Part shown: positions 6,941-9,022 of the stretch, in pieces
How positions within the stretch are numbered: the stretch's first letter is position 1
Layout: the number at the start of each line of letters is the position of its first letter
Assembly: GCA_964522505.1 (NCBI GenBank)
Contig: CAZFWJ010000096.1
Span: 1 to 9,022, forward strand
Origin: GYS-P2D sp964522505
GTDB taxonomy: Bacteria; Bacteroidota; Bacteroidia; Chitinophagales; Saprospiraceae
Length of the DNA: 9,022 nucleotides
Reading direction: 5' to 3'
Made by a program: the position numbers and the translations under genes
The notes under the pieces: generated by a model
Told to the model about the DNA's origin: nothing
Databases searched by the model: none
The model's input: only the letters and a program-made list of their open reading frames with translations

Positions 6941-8353
6941 ATGCAAAATATACGAAAGTCCTTACTATGGGTTCTCTTGATATTGATATCGATAGTGGCC
7001 TATGGGCAATCTAATTCTAAGTCTATAGCTATTGATCAGATCATCCTCGAGGGAAACAAGCGTACCAAGGACTATGTAGTCTTAAGAGAATTGGAGTTTG
7101 AAGAGGGTGACATCATTTCTGCTGGTGATGCCGAAGCACTCTGGCACGAGAATAAAAAGCGTATCCTAAGTACTGGACTGTTTACCCATGTTGACATGGA
7201 GGCTGTGCCATCAGAAGATGGCGGTGTCAATATATTCATCACCTTACAGGAAAACTGGTTTATCTATCCGAATTTCATTTTTGAGCTTGCTGATAGAAAC
7301 TTCAATGTATGGTGGAACGAACAAGGCAAGTCCTTAGACCGTGTGAACTTGGGTGGACGGGTGAATTGGATTAACGTATCAGGAAATAGGGATCAGCTGA
7401 AGTTGATCACTCAGTTTGGTTATACACGCAAGTATGATTTACAATATAGGTATCCATTTCTCAACAAGAACAAGACCTTAGGTATAGGAGCTGCTGTCGT
7501 GTATACTGAGAACCGTGAGATCGGATTTGAGACGATCGGCAATAAGACTGAGTTCTTTAGTGCTGATGATGATAGGGTAGTATTACAACGATTCAGAGCC
7601 TCCAGCTGGTTGACTTATAGACCTAATCTCTATGGTAACCACCTCTTCAAGTTAGAGTATCACCGTAATAGCATAGATGATTTTGTAGCTCAGGAGCTCA
7701 ACCCAGACTACTTTTTGAATGGAGAGTCTGCACTTCGATTTTTTCATGTCGAGTATGATTTTAACTATGATAGACGCCGTTATGTGTTCTATCCAGAAGG
7801 CGGCTATCAGTTTGGTGTAAATGTGAAAAAAGAAGGCATAGGCATATTTGGTGAGTATGACAACTTTAACATAGAGTTGAGGGGCGAGTACTACTTCAAT
7901 ATCAAGGATAGGTTCATCATAGCCAACCTCGCTAAGGTGAAGACCAACTTGAATCGCAGTCAGATAGGATTTGCTAACAATACTGGCTTGGGTTATAATG
8001 GCAATGTGGTAAGTGGATATGAGCTCTTCGTAGTAGATGGTACGGACTTCTTATTGACTAAGTCTTCTATCCGCTGGAAGATGATTGACAACCTGCTTAA
8101 TCTGGATAAGGTGATGCCATTGAGGCAATTCAAAAAAATGAATCTCAAAGCTTATCTGAGCTTTAATGTGGACACGGGTTATGTCAATGAACCGACCTAT
8201 CGAGAGACTAACTTCTTGAATAACAGGTATCTTGTTGGCTATGGTCCGGGCTTAGATCTTATCCTGTTTAACACACACTTGTTTTCATTTGAATATAGCT
8301 TTAACCAACTCGGGCAATCAGCTCTCTTTATCAGCAATAGTGTATCGTTTTAA
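6941..8353 (+). CDS. Single-POTRA Omp85/BamA-TamA-like outer membrane protein
   Basis: ATG 6941 opens directly onto a signal peptide (MQNIRKSLLWVLLILISIV, cut near AYG/Q). Residues 28-104 form one POTRA domain (IDQIILEGNKRTKDYVVLREL... to the LQENW edge). Residues ~110-470 form a 16-strand Omp85-like barrel with family landmarks: YDRRRYVFYPEGGY (276-289), the loop-6 motif VSGYE (357-361), DTGYV (411-415), GYGPGLDL (433-440) and a C-terminal Phe expected for the insertion signal. At 470 residues it is far shorter than BamA, which has five POTRAs, so it is a small relative and not BamA. Omp85 proteins insert or export proteins or lipids at the outer membrane; the substrate is unknown. The usual Arg of the loop-6 [V/I]RG[F/Y] motif is Ser here. 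ATG 6923 is a possible alternative start; the TTG at 6869 is unlikely. Confidence 0.88.
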   Translation: MQNIRKSLLWVLLILISIVAYGQSNSKSIAIDQIILEGNKRTKDYVVLRELEFEEGDIISAGDAEALWHENKKRILSTGLFTHVDMEAVPSEDGGVNIFITLQENWFIYPNFIFELADRNFNVWWNEQGKSLDRVNLGGRVNWINVSGNRDQLKLITQFGYTRKYDLQYRYPFLNKNKTLGIGAAVVYTENREIGFETIGNKTEFFSADDDRVVLQRFRASSWLTYRPNLYGNHLFKLEYHRNSIDDFVAQELNPDYFLNGESALRFFHVEYDFNYDRRRYVFYPEGGYQFGVNVKKEGIGIFGEYDNFNIELRGEYYFNIKDRFIIANLAKVKTNLNRSQIGFANNTGLGYNGNVVSGYELFVVDGTDFLLTKSSIRWKMIDNLLNLDKVMPLRQFKKMNLKAYLSFNVDTGYVNEPTYRETNFLNNRYLVGYGPGLDLILFNTHLFSFEYSFNQLGQSALFISNSVSF

Positions 8354-8399
8354 GGCATCAAATCCATTGGTAGCTGGTTTAACTCTATCATTGCCTTTT
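8352..8399 (+). terminator. Weak terminator candidate after the Omp85-like gene
   Basis: aaggca (8352-8357, overlapping the stop codon) can pair with tgcctt (8392-8397), followed by two more Ts. The 34-nt intervening loop is long, so efficient termination is uncertain. Confidence 0.3.
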
Positions 8400-8444
8400 A
8401 AAAGCATACTGTAATTTTTCTGCGGACCTTATATGCATCGTATT

Positions 8445-8478
8445 TTTTCATATTGAGCGGAGCGAAATATCTAAATAG
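8445..8478. repeat. REP-like dispersed hairpin repeat, copy 2
   Basis: This is the second copy of the unit at 5581-5614. The hairpin core is 8450-8470 with the same atatt/aatat outer stem, the same opposed GA mismatches and the same gc/gc inner pairs, but a gga loop instead of gtg. The only other difference is one base in the 3' flank. Both copies lie in spacers between co-oriented genes. Confidence 0.65.
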
Positions 8479-8621
8479 GCCATGACAATTCACCACAAAA
8501 AACTTGAGACTGAGTAAGGTATTCGACCTATCCAACTAATAACCAAAAATTTAAAGATAATTCAGCCTGCCAAAATCCTTTAGGCAGAAATTGCATTATA
8601 TCTATAACATAAAAAAAGAAG

Positions 8622-9020
8622 ATGTCAGATAACGGAATCATTACGAAAGTCAGCCAACAGAGTTTTGAAAATACTTACGCCAAACTTCGATCGATCATAG
8701 ATAACAATCCTAATCTGAAAATCCTGATGGAGCTTGATCATCAGGCTAATGCAGCTAATGTTGATCTCGAGCTACCACCGACTCGAATCATTATGTTTGG
8801 TAATCCGCGATTAGGTACGCCACTGATGATAGGAGGTGATTATACGGGCTTAGATCTTCCGCAGAAGATATTGGTCTGTGAGCGCAATGGTCAGGTCACG
8901 ATATCTTATAATGACCCATCATATCTCAAGAACAGGCACGCTATCTCTGGTAAAGACGAAGTCTTACAGAAGGTGACCGGGGCACTAGATAAGATCACCA
9001 GCGCTGCCTCAGAAACATAA
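8622..9020 (+). CDS. DUF302 domain protein
   Basis: This complete 132-residue protein ends with TAA two bases before the window edge. It carries the DUF302 signature: FGNPRLGTPLM (59-69), GLDLPQKILV (76-85), ISYNDPSYL (94-102) and RH (105-106). Family members form small alpha+beta dimers of unknown biochemical role. No signal peptide or membrane segment is present, so it is probably cytoplasmic. It stands about 270 bases from the previous gene; the leader holds a small hairpin (ctgcc 8567-8571 with ggcag 8583-8587) and a purine-rich stretch just before the ATG that may help ribosome binding. The ATG at 8622 fits family length. Confidence 0.9.
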   Translation: MSDNGIITKVSQQSFENTYAKLRSIIDNNPNLKILMELDHQANAANVDLELPPTRIIMFGNPRLGTPLMIGGDYTGLDLPQKILVCERNGQVTISYNDPSYLKNRHAISGKDEVLQKVTGALDKITSAASET

Positions 9021-9022
9021 AA

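Noticed and set aside
8567..8587. Hairpin in the DUF302 leader as a riboswitch or thermometer
   Set aside because: It is a 5-bp stem with an 11-nt loop, about 35 bases from the start codon, and matches no known regulatory RNA. It may be chance.

Overview
The window looks like chromosomal DNA from a member of the Bacteroidota. The main reasons are the protein families (a large S9 peptidase, an Omp85-type outer-membrane barrel with a Phe terminus, a secreted Asp-box propeller, a DUF302 protein), weak or absent Shine-Dalgarno sites, and several matches to the TTG / TAnnTTTG promoter pattern of this phylum. The moderate GC content and roomy intergenic regions would suit something like the Saprospiria or Cytophagia, but I cannot place it more exactly. 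All six protein genes are on the + strand. I see no tRNA, rRNA, CRISPR array, insertion sequence or phage gene.

Layout. Bases 2-2569 hold the 3' part of an S9 (prolyl-oligopeptidase family) serine peptidase that begins outside the window. A visibly A+T-richer block follows: a DUF3800 gene (2662-3318) with its own promoter-like box and, facing it, a probable small structured RNA on the minus strand (about 3510 down to 3371). This RNA has a near-ideal promoter and a strong intrinsic terminator but no convincing reading frame. Next come a TPR-repeat lipoprotein (3777-5405), a secreted seven-repeat Asp-box beta-propeller (5789-6778), a single-POTRA Omp85-like outer-membrane protein (6941-8353) and a complete small DUF302 protein (8622-9020). 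The intergenic regions 5406-5788 and 8354-8621 each carry one copy of the same 34-bp REP-like hairpin repeat.

How the genes work together. The long gaps suggest separate transcription units rather than one operon. Four of the six products are, or probably are, exported or envelope proteins: the peptidase (its signal would lie outside the window), the lipoprotein, the propeller and the outer-membrane barrel. They need not act in one pathway. The DUF3800 gene and the minus-strand RNA differ in composition and look like a small acquired insert.

The part most worth a second look is the convergent DUF3800 / small-RNA pair. DUF3800 proteins are thought to have an RNase H-like fold and no settled function, so a dedicated RNA beside one is suggestive. 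The link is inference only. Other points of interest are a Ser in place of the usual Arg in the Omp85 loop-6 motif, and the REP-like repeats, which differ almost only in the hairpin loop.
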